This document shows, one piece after another, positions 8,702-17,209 of a stretch of DNA of 54,270 nucleotides (position 1 is its first letter; every line of letters begins with the position of its first letter). The DNA lies in NCBI GenBank assembly GCA_963530615.1, contig CAUSDX010000010.1:1-54270 (forward strand). The letters are read 5' to 3'. The translations under genes were made by a program, and so were the position numbers. The stretch comes from JABCPE02 sp963530615. GTDB taxonomy: Bacteria; Bacteroidota; Bacteroidia; Flavobacteriales; Weeksellaceae. Under the pieces are notes generated by a model. The model was not told the origin of the DNA. It did not search any database and worked only from the letters and a program-made list of their open reading frames with translations.

Positions 8702-9667
8702 TTAAATTTCTATTATTGTAGCTCCCCAAGATAATCCTACCCCAAAACCGACAAGCATTACTTTATGTCCTGGTTTTAAAATATTATTATCTATAAGATC
8801 TTTTAAGGCAATCGGGATGGTTGATGAGACGGTATTGCCTGTTTTTTCCATATTGATGTAAAATTTTTCTCTCGGGATTTCTAAAATCTCTCTCTGGTGT
8901 TTTAGAATATGTCCATTAGATTGATGAAAGACAAAAAAGTCAATTTCATTTTTTGTTAGTCCATTTTTTTTCAAGATTTCATTGACTACTATAGGAATTT
9001 TACTAATAGTAAAATTAAAAATCTTTGGTCCATTCATATAGAGACAATTCTCTATAATATCTTGTTCTGAAATAGGATTTTTCCCACCTCCGTTTTTTAC
9101 AATCAAGTTGTCATATCCACTGCCATCTGTTCCCAATTCAAAATGAAAGTTTTGTTTACTATTATCTTTTTCAATAAGTGTAGCGGCAGCTCCATCACCG
9201 AAGATTGTACGATTAGATTTATCATCTTGTCTAAGATATTTGGTGTAAGTTTCAGAAGTTACCAATAAAATATGCTGTGCAATACCTGTGGAAATTAATC
9301 CTTTTGCGATACCTAAACCATAGACAAAGCCAGAACAACCCAAATTAAAATCTAATGCTCCAATCTCTTTTCTTAACCCTAATCTATCTTGTAAAATACA
9401 AGCAGTAGTAGGTAGCCGATAATCTGGACTTTGTGTACAGAAAAGAATGAAGTCTATTTTGTTTTTGTCAAAATTTTGCAATAATTTCTCTGAAGCTTTT
9501 ACTGCAAGCTCCAATACAGTTTCTTCCGCAGAGGCGGTATGTCTTTGTTTTACTCCTACTTTGTTGAATATTTTTTCAGGACTCCATTCAGGGAATTCCT
9601 TATGTAAATCATCGTTCGTTACGATTTTCTTTGGAAAAAAACTTTCTATTGCAGAAATTTTAAACAT
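8702..9667 (-). CDS. 3-oxoacyl-ACP synthase III family protein (KAS III-like)
   Basis: This 321-residue thiolase-fold enzyme condenses an acyl-CoA starter with malonyl-ACP. The catalytic triad is intact: Cys111 in NLGCSGFVYG, His248 in FHQSN and Asn278 in GNTVSSTIP. It could be the housekeeping FabH or a paralogue with another starter unit. The GCSG and HQSN variants differ slightly from the usual ACSG and HQAN, and it sits with redox genes rather than with plsX/acpP, so I leave out the symbol. It directly abuts the OsmC gene (0-bp gap) and is the last gene of a minus-strand run. Confidence 0.85.
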   Translation of the reverse strand: MFKISAIESFFPKKIVTNDDLHKEFPEWSPEKIFNKVGVKQRHTASAEETVLELAVKASEKLLQNFDKNKIDFILFCTQSPDYRLPTTACILQDRLGLRKEIGALDFNLGCSGFVYGLGIAKGLISTGIAQHILLVTSETYTKYLRQDDKSNRTIFGDGAAATLIEKDNSKQNFHFELGTDGSGYDNLIVKNGGGKNPISEQDIIENCLYMNGPKIFNFTISKIPIVVNEILKKNGLTKNEIDFFVFHQSNGHILKHQREILEIPREKFYINMEKTGNTVSSTIPIALKDLIDNNILKPGHKVMLVGFGVGLSWGATIIEI

Positions 9668-10090
9668 TTAATTTAATTTTTTACCATTTACATTGATTTC
9701 ATAGGCTATATCGACACTTATTTCTAACATTTTAGAAACAGAGCAGTATTTTTCAAATGAAAGTTCAGCAGCTTTTAGTGCCTTAGTTTCATCAATTTTA
9801 CCCTCTATGAAAAATCTTACTAAAATACTTTTAAAAGGATTTGCTCCATTTTTTTCAATTCTTTCTGCTTCTACTTCTGCAGAGAAATTGGTAATTTTTT
9901 GTCCTTGCTTTTTTAGAATATGAATGATATCTATTCCGCTACAACCTGATAAAGACATAAGTACTGCTTCCATAGGACTTACGCCATTGTTTATTTCTTC
10001 TCGTGTATTATTAAGTAGTATTTTTTGACCATTTTCATTAGCACATTCAAAGAGAAAGTCATCATTTATTCTATTAAGAGTAATTTTCAT
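9668..10090 (-). CDS. OsmC/Ohr-family protein
   Basis: This 140-residue protein has the OsmC fold. The two conserved cysteines of the peroxidatic pair are present at residues 50 (SLSGCSGIDI) and 116 (FEKYCSVSKML), the usual arrangement for thiol-dependent reduction of organic hydroperoxides. It abuts both neighbours with no gap and lies among two thioredoxin-fold genes, consistent with a peroxide- or thiol-stress role. OsmC and YhfA-type members cannot be separated by eye. Confidence 0.85.
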   Translation of the reverse strand: MKITLNRINDDFLFECANENGQKILLNNTREEINNGVSPMEAVLMSLSGCSGIDIIHILKKQGQKITNFSAEVEAERIEKNGANPFKSILVRFFIEGKIDETKALKAAELSFEKYCSVSKMLEISVDIAYEINVNGKKLN

Positions 10091-10651
10091 TTATTCTTTC
10101 CATTTAATATTGCAACCTAAACTAGGTTTTTGTAATTCTTCTTGTGGTTGTCCAGCCAAAAGATTTTCAAAAGCAATGATGAGATCTTCACCTGTTACTT
10201 CCTGTTGGTTTCCAGGTCGGGAATCATCCATTTGTCCACGATATACTAAATCTAATTTATCATCAAAGAAATAGAAGTCAGGAGTACAAGCAGCATCATA
10301 AGCCTTTGCAACACTTTGGCTTTCGTCGAATAAGTAAGGGAATGAAAAGCCTTTTTCTTCTGCAAAATCTATCATTAACTCTGGAGAATCTGCAGGATAA
10401 CTAGCAACATCATTTGAGTTAATAGCTATAAATTCTATGCCTTTTTCTTTATAATCATCATATAATTCAGCTAATTTTTCTATCACATGAACCACAAATG
10501 GGCAATGATTGCAAATGAACATTACCAAAGTTCCTTTTTCTCCTTTTAGGTTTTCTAAGTTTTGTAGTTCATTGTTTTTTGCAGGATTAGGCAACTCAAA
10601 GAAAGGAGCTTTAGTTCCTAATGCCAACATATTAGAAGGTGTTTTTGCCAT
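10091..10651 (-). CDS. Thioredoxin-fold redoxin (AhpC/TSA-like) with CNHC motif
   Basis: This 186-residue cytoplasmic protein has no signal peptide. LKGEKGTLVMFICNHCPFV gives a redox-active CxxC at Cys47 and Cys50. The sequence YDAACTPDFYFFDDKLDLVYRG holds the cis-Pro and the following strands. The long form with the NHC active site is typical of redoxin-domain proteins, common in Bacteroidota, that reduce peroxides or protein thiols. It is the first of two tightly abutting genes (0-bp gap to OsmC) and lies 30 bp downstream of the second thioredoxin-fold gene. The physiological substrate is unknown. Confidence 0.8.
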   Translation of the reverse strand: MAKTPSNMLALGTKAPFFELPNPAKNNELQNLENLKGEKGTLVMFICNHCPFVVHVIEKLAELYDDYKEKGIEFIAINSNDVASYPADSPELMIDFAEEKGFSFPYLFDESQSVAKAYDAACTPDFYFFDDKLDLVYRGQMDDSRPGNQQEVTGEDLIIAFENLLAGQPQEELQKPSLGCNIKWKE

Positions 10652-10681
10652 GATTTTTTAACTTTTGAAAGTGTAGAAATA

Positions 10682-11254
10682 TTAAATTAATTCCAAAATT
10701 TCATTAATTACATCTATTCCTCTATTTTTTGAGTAATAGACTTGAATGTCATTATAAAATTGTTCTTTTGTGTAATTTTTAGGGTCTGTTTTGTGTTTTT
10801 TCAATAACTCTGCTCCGTGGGCTGGTCTTGGTCCCCAATGGGTAATCACATTATTATTTTCATCAAGTATAATTACGATAGGAATAGAACGGGTACCATT
10901 AGTCAAAAACTGATCTATTAAGTCAAGGTTTTCATCACGGTAAATAATTCTCACATCATTTTTTCCTTGAAAGAAAAGACTTACAGCAGGAACCGTTTGT
11001 CCTGCATCACCGCACCAACCTTCGGAAATGATTAAAAATTTACCTTTAAAGTTTTTTTCGGATAGTTTTTGCAGTTGCTCCTCATTGGGTTTGTAGATTT
11101 TAATCATTCGACTCATTCTCTGAACGCCCAATTGGTAATATTTCAGCATTTTTTTTTCTTCCTCTGTGAGTTCTTCCTCTTTTTTATTTACAATTTCTTC
11201 CGTTTTTTTGAAATATTCATCAAAAGAAATGGCTTTATCCCAGTATTTTTTCAT
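10682..11254 (-). CDS. Thioredoxin-like protein with a single active-site cysteine
   Basis: This 190-residue protein has an N-terminal helical region rich in Glu/Lys (about residues 10-60) followed by a thioredoxin fold. FLIISEGWCGDAGQ carries Cys81, and the second position of the CxxC motif is Ala. NGTRSIPIVIIL supplies the conserved cis-Pro. No other cysteine is present, so it cannot form the usual intramolecular disulfide. It more likely acts as a monothiol or bacilliredoxin-like or as a non-catalytic thiol-binding protein. This family is regularly seen in Bacteroidota. It is probably co-transcribed with the redoxin and OsmC genes. Confidence 0.75.
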   Translation of the reverse strand: MKKYWDKAISFDEYFKKTEEIVNKKEEELTEEEKKMLKYYQLGVQRMSRMIKIYKPNEEQLQKLSEKNFKGKFLIISEGWCGDAGQTVPAVSLFFQGKNDVRIIYRDENLDLIDQFLTNGTRSIPIVIILDENNNVITHWGPRPAHGAELLKKHKTDPKNYTKEQFYNDIQVYYSKNRGIDVINEILELI

Positions 11255-11280
11255 TGTTAATATATATTTTAGGTTTATGA

Positions 11281-12342
11281 TTAAATTTTTCTTATTCTAT
11301 TGATTAAAAACATATCAGCTAAAATGAATGCTGACAGAGCTTCTACAATGGGTACCGCTCTTGGTAATACACAAGGGTCATGTCTTCCTTTTCCTTCCAT
11401 TTGTATGATATTTCCTGATTTATCAATACTTTCTTGTGGGCGAAGTAAGGTGGCTACAGGTTTGAATGCTACCTTGAAGTAGATATCCATTCCGTTAGAA
11501 ATTCCCCCTTGTATACCTCCTGAATGGTTGGTTTTTGTTGAGCCATCAGAGTTAAACATATCATTATGTTCAGAACCTAAAAGTTTTGTCCCTGAAAATC
11601 CGCTACCATATTCAAAGCCTTTACAAGCATTAATACTAAGCATAGCTTTGGCTAGTTCAGCTTGAAGTTTGTTGAATATAGGTTCTCCCAGACCGATAGG
11701 ACAGTTTTTGATGATACAAGTAATTGTCCCTCCGATAGTATCTCCAATTTTTTTAACTTCATTGATTTTTTTTATCATTTTCTTGGCGGTAGGTTCATCG
11801 GGACATCTGATAATATTATTTTCTATTTGGGATAAATCTAACTCATCATAAGATTTTTCACAGGAAATTTCTCCAACAGATGACACATAGGCTTTAATCT
11901 TAATTTTTGGAATAAGATGTTTTGCCAAAGCTCCTGCAACTACCCAATTAAGCGTTTCTCTTGCTGAAGACCTTCCGCCCCCTCTATGATCTCTAAAACC
12001 ATATTTTTTATCGTAAGTAAAATCTGCATGGGATGGGCGGTATGCACTTGAGATATGTTCATAATCTTTGGAGTATTGGTTAGTATTTTCTACAATGAAG
12101 CCGATAGGAGTTCCTGTGGTTTTTCCTTCAAAAATTCCTGAAAGAAACTTTACTTTGTCACTTTCTTTTCTTTGGGTAACGATTTTTGATTGCCCAGGTT
12201 TTCTTCTATCTAATTGGTTCTGAACTTTATCTAAATCCAATACCACTCCTGCGGGGAAATTGGTTAAAATTCCTCCATAGGCTTCTCCGTGGCTTTCTCC
12301 GAATGTAGAAAGGTTTAAAAAGTTTCCTAATCCTCCAAACAT
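11281..12342 (-). CDS. aroC: Chorismate synthase
   Basis: This 353-residue enzyme converts EPSP to chorismate using reduced FMN, the last shared step of aromatic amino-acid, folate and menaquinone synthesis. Signatures are STFGESHGEAYGG at the N-terminus (catalytic His18), RGGGRSSARET, and GRHDPCVLPRAVPIVEA near the C-terminus. The length is normal. A TATCTTTG -7 box on the minus strand (12347-12354) ends only 4 bp before the ATG, so a transcript from it would be leaderless or nearly so. Confidence 0.95.
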   Translation of the reverse strand: MFGGLGNFLNLSTFGESHGEAYGGILTNFPAGVVLDLDKVQNQLDRRKPGQSKIVTQRKESDKVKFLSGIFEGKTTGTPIGFIVENTNQYSKDYEHISSAYRPSHADFTYDKKYGFRDHRGGGRSSARETLNWVVAGALAKHLIPKIKIKAYVSSVGEISCEKSYDELDLSQIENNIIRCPDEPTAKKMIKKINEVKKIGDTIGGTITCIIKNCPIGLGEPIFNKLQAELAKAMLSINACKGFEYGSGFSGTKLLGSEHNDMFNSDGSTKTNHSGGIQGGISNGMDIYFKVAFKPVATLLRPQESIDKSGNIIQMEGKGRHDPCVLPRAVPIVEALSAFILADMFLINRIRKI

Positions 12343-12346
12343 CTTA

Positions 12347-12354
12347 CAAAGATA
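12347..12354 (-). promoter_or_regulatory. Candidate -7 box just upstream of aroC
   Basis: CAAAGATA on the plus strand reads TATCTTTG on the coding strand, matching TAnnTTTG. There is no TTG at the expected distance, so support is partial. Transcription would start at or beside the aroC ATG. Confidence 0.35.
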
Positions 12355-12380
12355 AGAAAATCCTTAAAATATGAAAATTG

Positions 12381-14021
12381 TCAATTATTTCTTTTTTCTT
12401 GTGCTTTTATTTCTTTGATGATAGTTTTTAGAGTGTGTTTTTCTTCTACAGATATATACTTCCAAGTAAAACCTTTTTTAAGATTTTTATCAATTTTTTG
12501 AGGGAAAATTCCTAAACTTAAAAATTCTTCTAAGGCTGTTAGTGTAATATTGGGCAAATTAGTATCAAAACTAAGCATATTATTTTTAGGTACATGAAAA
12601 GTTAAGTTGCCCAACTGGTAAGTTTTATATTGATTAAAAGTATAAATAGAAGGTTTATAAAGTTGTTTAAGCCTAAATTTTTTCATGAAAAAACCTATAT
12701 TGAAGCTGGGGATGTTTTCTTTCAAAATTTTAGGATAAAATAGAATGCTTATTACCAAAATGGTTTCAATAAAAAATGTTATTAGAACTGATTTTTTTCT
12801 CCATATCTGTGGAGAAATTATGATAAATATTACAAAAAATACTTCAATGAAAAATCTGTATTGACCTGAAAACCATATTACAAATAGGCTTTTTGCTAAA
12901 ATACTAATGAATATAAGAGTAATGATTTTGTTTTTCTTAATCCAAGTATAGATACCAAATAAAAATAATGAAAGAATAAAGCATATGTTAATAAATCCTT
13001 TTATGCCTTTTAGTGTACACCAGTTGATAAGATATTCCCATGTAGAAAAATGAGATATTTCTTGTAAAGAATATTGAAAATCAAATGTTTTAGATATTGC
13101 AATTTCTTTTGATTTCGAGAATAATTCATAGTAAGGTTTCCAAGGAATATTAAAGTCAAAAAGATTCATAGGGAATAAAGGATAACCGAAAATCCAAATA
13201 TTTTTGATAAAATATAAAACTCCTATTAAAACTCCTAAATATATGAATTTCAAGTTTTTATTAAAAATGAAAATAGGATATAAAAAACTAAGTATTGGTA
13301 GCCATATCATTGTTGGTTTAATGCTAAAAACAAGCATTGAAAAAGCAAATAATAACTTAAAAGATTGATTTTTTCTTAGTATTTCGCATAAAATAATTAT
13401 AGAAAAAATAATGGAAGGTAGGTCTGGACTAGGAGATTGCACAAAGAAAAATAATATAGGAGAAGGGATAAGCAATAGCCAAATTTTTTGTTCTAAAATG
13501 TATAAGAAAAATATTACTAAAAGTAAGTTGTTTAATCTTAAAAAAGGGTCTGAAAAATGAGAGAACCCTGCTTGAAAAATATGCCAAGGGGACATCTGTC
13601 CAAGAATCCAATCTAAATTAGAAATTCCTTTTACTAAACCAAATTCACTTAACCATTTAATACTTGGAACATAATAACCAAAGTGATCTAAAATAAAAGG
13701 GAAACTACTTCCTGCTAATGCTGTTATTAGAGTTAAAATTCCTAAAATTAGCCTATCTTTCCTTGAAAAATTCTGAAAGTCTTTATAAGATTGATGATAT
13801 AGGAATAATCCCCAACCAATAGCCAAAATTCCTAATTCTGCATATTGATTTATAGGATAGAAAAATGCTAATAAATGCCAAAAAATCATTAAGAATAATA
13901 TTCCTGAAATGATTTTTGCAGAGATGCCTTCCCAAAGAGACCCTATGTATTTTTTGGATAATTCTCCGAAGCCTAATAAGGTAGGAGTAATGATTAAAAA
14001 AGAAAATAAAATATAAAGCAT
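12381..14021 (-). CDS. Polytopic membrane protein, GT-C-like (LIC_10190-like)
   Basis: This 546-residue integral membrane protein has about 12 hydrophobic segments over the first 430 residues and a soluble C-terminal tail of roughly 110 residues. The stretch DHFGYYVPSIKWLSEFGLVKGISNLDW, with conserved Asp, His, Tyr and Trp in an early loop, resembles the LIC_10190 family of membrane proteins. It also resembles the loop of GT-C membrane glycosyltransferases that use lipid-phosphate sugars. Function is not established and I assign none beyond a possible surface-glycan role. It lies 38 bp upstream of aroC on the same strand. Confidence 0.6.
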   Translation of the reverse strand: MLYILFSFLIITPTLLGFGELSKKYIGSLWEGISAKIISGILFLMIFWHLLAFFYPINQYAELGILAIGWGLFLYHQSYKDFQNFSRKDRLILGILTLITALAGSSFPFILDHFGYYVPSIKWLSEFGLVKGISNLDWILGQMSPWHIFQAGFSHFSDPFLRLNNLLLVIFFLYILEQKIWLLLIPSPILFFFVQSPSPDLPSIIFSIIILCEILRKNQSFKLLFAFSMLVFSIKPTMIWLPILSFLYPIFIFNKNLKFIYLGVLIGVLYFIKNIWIFGYPLFPMNLFDFNIPWKPYYELFSKSKEIAISKTFDFQYSLQEISHFSTWEYLINWCTLKGIKGFINICFILSLFLFGIYTWIKKNKIITLIFISILAKSLFVIWFSGQYRFFIEVFFVIFIIISPQIWRKKSVLITFFIETILVISILFYPKILKENIPSFNIGFFMKKFRLKQLYKPSIYTFNQYKTYQLGNLTFHVPKNNMLSFDTNLPNITLTALEEFLSLGIFPQKIDKNLKKGFTWKYISVEEKHTLKTIIKEIKAQEKRNN

Positions 14022-14116
14022 TTTATTGATTTTACTCTACAAAAATAACTTTAATGCGGTAGATAATAGAAAAAATATATTATAAATATTTATATTTGTT
14101 GAAAATTATAGAAATT

Positions 14117-14974
14117 ATGGTATTATCAATGACGGGTTTTGGGAGAGTAGAAGGTGTTTTTGAAGGTAAAAAATTGTGTATTGATATCAAGTCACTCAAT
14201 AGTAAATCTTTTGACCTAAACTTAAAAATTCCTCTTCGTTATAAGGAAAAAGAATTTGAGATTAGAAAAGTACTGAACGACCAAATTTTGAGAGGAAAGG
14301 TGGATTGTTATATTACTTTTGAATCATTAGAATGTGCTAATGATGTTAAAATTAATCAAGAAATTGTGAAACATTATATGGAGCAGCTTCGTTTTTGTGC
14401 ATCTGATGCTCCTGATTTTGAATATCTTAAAATGGCTATTCGCCTGCCAGAAGCAATAAATAGCAAGACTGAGGAGCTTTCAGAAAATGAAAGTGTATTT
14501 TTGCAAAACCTTCTAAATGAGGCAATTGATAAATTCTCTGATTTTAGAAAAACCGAAGGGCAAATATTGAGAGATGAACTAGAGAAAAATATTTTAAATA
14601 TAGAGCAACTTTTGGAGCAAGTAGCTCCTTTTGAAGAGGCGAGGATTATTGGGATTAAAGAGCGTTATCAAGCTTCTTTGAAGGACTTTGAAAACATTGA
14701 TGAGACTCGTTTTTATCAAGAAATTGCTTATTTTATAGAAAAATTGGATATTTCTGAAGAAAAGGTTCGTTTAGCACAGCATCTTAAATATTACATTGAG
14801 GTAATGAAAAATGAAGACTTTAATGGTAAAAAATTAGGATTTATAAGTCAAGAGATTGGAAGGGAAATTAATACACTTGGTTCAAAAGCAAATCATCATG
14901 AAATACAAAAATTGGTGGTTGTGATGAAAGATAACTTAGAAAAAATAAAGGAACAGACGCTTAATGTTTTATAA
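14117..14974 (+). CDS. YicC/YloC family endoribonuclease
   Basis: The 285-residue protein starts at ATG 14117, giving the family's canonical MVLSMTGFGR opening; an upstream TTG at 14096 would add seven unconserved residues. The N-terminal YicC-like domain is followed by the C-terminal DUF1732 region, with RLAQHLKYYIEVM and KLGFISQEIGREINTLGSKAN. Some members degrade small RNAs or mRNAs. The gene directly precedes gmk, the usual arrangement. Confidence 0.88.
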   Translation: MVLSMTGFGRVEGVFEGKKLCIDIKSLNSKSFDLNLKIPLRYKEKEFEIRKVLNDQILRGKVDCYITFESLECANDVKINQEIVKHYMEQLRFCASDAPDFEYLKMAIRLPEAINSKTEELSENESVFLQNLLNEAIDKFSDFRKTEGQILRDELEKNILNIEQLLEQVAPFEEARIIGIKERYQASLKDFENIDETRFYQEIAYFIEKLDISEEKVRLAQHLKYYIEVMKNEDFNGKKLGFISQEIGREINTLGSKANHHEIQKLVVVMKDNLEKIKEQTLNVL

Positions 14975-14996
14975 AAAGTTATAAAAGGTTATAAAA

Positions 14997-15557
14997 ATGA
15001 ATAAAGTAGTTATATTTTCGGCACCATCAGGAAGTGGGAAAACTACATTGGTAAAGCATTGTTTAGAAGTGTTTCCTTCATTAGAGTTTTCTATTTCTGC
15101 AACTACAAGAGAGCCTAGAGGTAGTGAGGTACATGGTAAAGATTATTATTTTTTTTCGCCAGAAGAGTTTCGCCAGAAAATTTCTGAAGATGCTTTTGTA
15201 GAATATGAAGAGGTTTATAGAGATAAATTTTATGGAACATTGAAATCTGAAATAGAAAGAATTTGGGATAGTCAAAAGGTGGTCATTTTTGATGTAGATG
15301 TGGTAGGAGGTTTAAATCTTAAAAAGATTTTAGGGGAAAAAGCGATGAGTGTTTTTATTGCTCCGCCATCGGTTGATGAATTAGAAAAAAGGCTTATCAA
15401 TAGAGATACGGATAGTGAGGAGACTATTAAAATGAGGGTGAATAAAGCACAACAAGAGTTAGAATATAAAAATCAGTTTGACGAGGTGCTGGTAAATGAT
15501 GATTTGGATAAAGCGAAACATGAGATAGAGAAATTAGTTCAAAATTTTATTCAGTAA
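14997..15557 (+). CDS. gmk: Guanylate kinase
   Basis: This 186-residue enzyme phosphorylates GMP to GDP with ATP. The P-loop APSGSGKTT is at residues 9-17, and the GMP-binding segment SATTREPRGSEVHGKDYYF follows, with conserved Arg and Tyr residues. RVNKAQQELEYKNQFDEVLVND near the C-terminus is the usual lid/adenine region. It follows yicC by 22 bp and precedes folB by 6 bp, so the three look co-transcribed. Confidence 0.95.
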   Translation: MNKVVIFSAPSGSGKTTLVKHCLEVFPSLEFSISATTREPRGSEVHGKDYYFFSPEEFRQKISEDAFVEYEEVYRDKFYGTLKSEIERIWDSQKVVIFDVDVVGGLNLKKILGEKAMSVFIAPPSVDELEKRLINRDTDSEETIKMRVNKAQQELEYKNQFDEVLVNDDLDKAKHEIEKLVQNFIQ

Positions 15558-15563
15558 AAAGAT

Positions 15564-16013
15564 ATGCAAAAAGATCAAATGCCAGTTCATCGCTTTAAAA
15601 AATATGAAGAATTAGGATTGACTTCAAAGGATTTTGAACAAAATTATAGAAAAAGTAGAATTTTAATAGAAGACTTAAAAATTTTTGCAAAACACGGAGT
15701 TCTTCAAGAAGAAAATGTGGTGGGGACTTATTATCTTGTGAATTTAGAAATTGAGGCAAATATTTGGAAAGCTTCTCAAACAGATGCTTTGGAGGATACG
15801 ATAAATTATGCTGAAATTAATGAAATTATTCACCAAGAAATGAAAATTTCTTCTAAATTATTAGAATATGTGATTGGGAGAATTTTTAGCAAATTGGAAC
15901 AAAATTTCCCACAAATTACAGCTATGAAAATTAAACTTACCAAAGTGAATCCACCGATGAAAGGAGAAATGAAAGGGGTGAGTATAGAAATGGAAAAAAG
16001 AATGAATAACTAA
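15564..16013 (+). CDS. folB: Dihydroneopterin aldolase with N-terminal extension
   Basis: The core (about residues 32-149) matches FolB, which cleaves dihydroneopterin in folate synthesis: ILIEDLKIFAKHGVLQEE with the catalytic-region Tyr/Lys pattern, ANIWKASQTDALEDTINYAEI, and TKVNPPMKGEMKGVSIEMEK. About 30 extra residues (MPVHRFKKYEELGLTSKDFE and on) precede the normal start. There is no ATG at the usual place, so the extension is probably translated from 15564 or 15579. It has no recognised function. The gene lies 6 bp after gmk, a slot often occupied by nadD in relatives, while nadD is at 27752 here. Confidence 0.85.
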   Translation: MQKDQMPVHRFKKYEELGLTSKDFEQNYRKSRILIEDLKIFAKHGVLQEENVVGTYYLVNLEIEANIWKASQTDALEDTINYAEINEIIHQEMKISSKLLEYVIGRIFSKLEQNFPQITAMKIKLTKVNPPMKGEMKGVSIEMEKRMNN

Positions 16014-16031
16014 AATTGTTATTCATTTTTT
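16001..16031. terminator. Bidirectional terminator overlapping the folB and pyrD ends
   Basis: AATGAATAAC (16001-16010) pairs perfectly with GTTATTCATT (16018-16027), with T runs on both sides. The hairpin includes the last codons of both convergent genes, whose stops are 5 bp apart. Confidence 0.75.
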
Positions 16032-17047
16032 AATGTTCGTTCTAATATTTTTTTATTGATTTGTTTAATTAATTGAGGTCCTTCATAAATAAATCCCGTG
16101 AATAATTGAATTAGACTCGCACCTGCATTTAATTTTTCTAAAGCATCTTCTGCTGAGTGTATTCCTCCCACACCGATGATAGGGAAATTTCCGTTGCTTT
16201 TTTGATGTAGAAACCTAATAACTTCAGTGGAGCGTTTGGTTAGAGGTTTTCCAGAGAGTCCGCCAGTTTCATTTTTATTAGGAGATTTCAGATTATCTCT
16301 TGAAAGTGTGGTATTGGTCGCAATAACTCCCGAAATTTTGGTTTCTTTGACAATATCAATAATATCTAATAATTGCTCATCTGATAAATCTGGGGCAATT
16401 TTTAGTAAAATAGGTTTTTGTTTTGAGTATTTAGCATTTTCGTTTTGTAGAGTATTAAGTAAATTCGTTAGTGGTTCTTTTTCCTGTAACGCCCTTAAAT
16501 TAGGAGTATTGGGTGAACTTACATTAACTACAAAATAGTCTACATAGTGATATAAAGCATTAAAACAAATAAGATAATCTTTATTAGCTTCTTCATTGGG
16601 GGTGATTTTATTTTTGCCAATATTTCCGCCAATTAAGACACCTTTGTTTTTCTTTAGTCGTTCTACTGCTGCTTCTACTCCTTCATTATTAAACCCCATT
16701 CTATTGATAATTCCCGAATCTTCTACAAGTCTAAATAATCTTTTTTTAGGATTTCCAGGTTGAGGTTTTGGGGTTAAAGTTCCGATTTCTATGAATCCAA
16801 ATCCCAAATTAGATAGTTCATTAAATAATTTTGCATCTTTATCAAATCCAGCTGCTAGTCCCACTGGATTTTTGAATTTTAAACCAAAAACTTCTCTTTC
16901 TAATCGTTTATCATTAATCTCCTGATGAGATTTTATAATATTAGAAATAATAGGTATTTTGAATAAAAATTTGAGATAGCAGACAGCAAAATGATGAATT
17001 TTTTCTGGGTCAAATAGGAATAAAATAGATCTGAGTAGTTTGTACAT
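16019..17047 (-). CDS. pyrD: Dihydroorotate dehydrogenase (quinone), class 2
   Basis: This 342-residue membrane-associated flavoenzyme oxidises dihydroorotate to orotate with quinone. The N-terminal hydrophobic helices (residues 1-40) mark class 2. NPVGLAAGFDKDAKLF binds FMN, NVSSPNTPNLR (175-185) carries the catalytic serine, and GVGGIHSAEDALEKLNAGA is the FMN-phosphate site. The length is normal. CAAAGTTA at 17060-17067 reads TAACTTTG on the coding strand, a likely -7 box. Confidence 0.95.
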   Translation of the reverse strand: MYKLLRSILFLFDPEKIHHFAVCYLKFLFKIPIISNIIKSHQEINDKRLEREVFGLKFKNPVGLAAGFDKDAKLFNELSNLGFGFIEIGTLTPKPQPGNPKKRLFRLVEDSGIINRMGFNNEGVEAAVERLKKNKGVLIGGNIGKNKITPNEEANKDYLICFNALYHYVDYFVVNVSSPNTPNLRALQEKEPLTNLLNTLQNENAKYSKQKPILLKIAPDLSDEQLLDIIDIVKETKISGVIATNTTLSRDNLKSPNKNETGGLSGKPLTKRSTEVIRFLHQKSNGNFPIIGVGGIHSAEDALEKLNAGASLIQLFTGFIYEGPQLIKQINKKILERTLKNE

Positions 17048-17182
17048 TGGAAGTTTTTACAAAGTTAAAAAATATAAATTATTTACATCATAAATTATGG
17101 TTTATTTTAATTACAAGAATGTCCACGATGATGGATTTATTATTAAAATTATAGAATTTTAGGGGGTGAATATTTTATTTTC

Positions 17183-17190
17183 TAAATTTG
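17183..17190 (+). promoter_or_regulatory. -7 box of the AraC-type regulator gene
   Basis: TAAATTTG matches the TAnnTTTG consensus 19 bp before the start codon. No clear -33 TTG is present, as expected for a weak or activator-dependent promoter. Confidence 0.45.
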
Positions 17191-17209
17191 TGCAACAAAA
17201 TTTAAAAAT

